Positions 25,277 through 25,518 of a DNA stretch of 25,518 bases are shown piece by piece. The notes under the pieces are model-generated. The model saw nothing but the letters and a program-made list of their open reading frames with translations. It did not search any database and was not told where the DNA came from. The translations under genes and the position numbers were made by a program. The DNA is from Anaerofilum sp. (lineage in GTDB: Bacteria; Bacillota; Clostridia; Oscillospirales; Ruminococcaceae), in NCBI GenBank assembly GCA_020024115.1, contig JAHHUF010000018.1, positions 1-25,518 of the forward strand, written 5' to 3'. Positions within the stretch are counted from its first letter, which is position 1. Every line of letters starts with the position of its first letter.

Positions 25277-25343
25277 TTTGATAAAATCAAATCAATTTTG
25301 ATGGTTGACATAAATTACAACCTTGCATCAAAATTCGGCAAGG
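25277..25343 (-). promoter_or_regulatory. Structured 5' leader of the MBOAT operon
   Basis: In the predicted leader RNA (start near 25347, ATG at 25257) two foldings compete. One pairs CCTTGC (25343-25338) with GCAAGG (25326-25321). The other pairs TTTTGAT (25333-25327) and GGTTG (25322-25318) with CAACC (25307-25303) and ATCAAAA (25302-25296), a 12-bp stem with one bulge. They share two bases and cannot coexist fully. A third small hairpin (TTTGAT/ATCAAA, 25277-25291) sits just before the ribosome site. No known riboswitch class was recognised. Confidence 0.35.
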
Positions 25344-25353
25344 CTGCTTTCAT

Positions 25354-25382
25354 ATTATAAGATATTTTATAAAGTATGTAAA
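25354..25382 (-). promoter_or_regulatory. Promoter of the MBOAT-SGNH-carbohydrate-flippase operon
   Basis: On the minus strand TTTACA (25382-25377), a 17-base spacer and a perfect TATAAT (25359-25354). This gives a leader of about 90 bases. Confidence 0.75.
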
Positions 25383-25419
25383 CCAATAAAAAGAAAGTGA
25401 AATTATTTTTGAAAAGCTA

Positions 25420-25448
25420 TTGACAAATAAAGGGATTTTGTGTATGAT
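25420..25448 (+). promoter_or_regulatory. Promoter of the tRNA-Trp gene
   Basis: A perfect TTGACA (25420-25425), a 17-base spacer and TATGAT (25443-25448). The following GGCGCTC (25454-25460) is a GC-rich discriminator, as is typical of stable-RNA promoters under growth-rate or stringent control. The tRNA starts about 17 bases after the predicted transcript start. Confidence 0.85.
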
Positions 25449-25471
25449 AATAAGGCGCTCAGCGAAAATAT

Positions 25472-25518
25472 AGGGGTATAGCTCAGTTGGTAGAGCAGCG
25501 GTCTCCAAAACCGCGTGC
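25472..25518 (+). tRNA. tRNA-Trp (CCA anticodon), 3' part beyond the window
   Basis: The acceptor 5' strand AGGGGTA is followed by TA, a D-arm GCTC-AGTTGGTA-GAGC, then an anticodon stem GCGGT/ACCGC around the 7-base loop CTCCAAA, so the anticodon is CCA (25505-25507). The variable loop, T-arm and acceptor 3' strand are cut by the window end. Confidence 0.95.

Noticed and set aside
25258..25518. Integration site of a mobile element at the tRNA gene
   Set aside because: Islands usually insert at the tRNA 3' end, which lies outside the window; no integrase or direct repeat is seen here.

Overview
The window is a 25.5-kb stretch of ordinary chromosome from an AT-rich, Gram-positive anaerobe, most likely a clostridial Firmicute (an Oscillospiraceae-type genome is my best guess, by inference only). 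This rests on strong AGGAGG-type ribosome sites before nearly every gene, frequent GTG and TTG starts, a PolA whose proofreading domain has lost its catalytic residues, a YfhO-type membrane protein, and sigma-A-like promoters. I see no phage, insertion sequence, CRISPR array or restriction system. No gap between genes exceeds about 215 bases, so the window is almost fully coding: 17 protein genes (one cut by the left edge) and one tRNA gene cut by the right edge.

Left part (1-6978): the 3' part of a BMP-family substrate-binding protein; a small metallophosphoesterase; then a TetR-type repressor transcribed away from a two-gene ABC export unit (ATPase plus a 1236-residue FtsX-like permease carrying a very long extracytoplasmic coiled coil). 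The TetR/ABC intergenic region has two face-to-face promoters whose -10 boxes overlap, plus two palindromes.

Middle left (7031-10305): two single-gene units for surface-glycan chemistry, a WbpG/PseA-like N-acetyl sugar amidotransferase and a protein with two GT2 glycosyltransferase domains, each followed by a hairpin terminator.

Middle (10322-15893, minus strand): a dus-yfhO-tex operon, joining tRNA modification, a YfhO-type membrane glycosyltransferase and the RNA-binding protein Tex. It diverges from polA-rimI-tsaD (16061-20048, plus strand): DNA polymerase I, ribosomal-protein acetyltransferase and the t6A tRNA-modification enzyme.

Right part (20112-25382, minus strand): a tight four-gene operon, MBOAT O-acyltransferase, SGNH-type partner, a surface-carbohydrate-biosynthesis protein and an oligosaccharide flippase. 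It looks like an export-and-acylation module for a cell-surface polymer and has its own promoter and a structured leader. Back to back with it, the tRNA-Trp promoter drives the tRNA at the right edge.

The common theme is cell-surface glycan assembly (amidotransferase, GT2-GT2, YfhO, flippase, MBOAT/SGNH) spread in small transcription units between housekeeping genes. The nearest thing to an undescribed system is the four-gene MBOAT operon with its leader RNA, and the lone amidotransferase that lacks its usual partners here. Neither can be proved novel from sequence alone.
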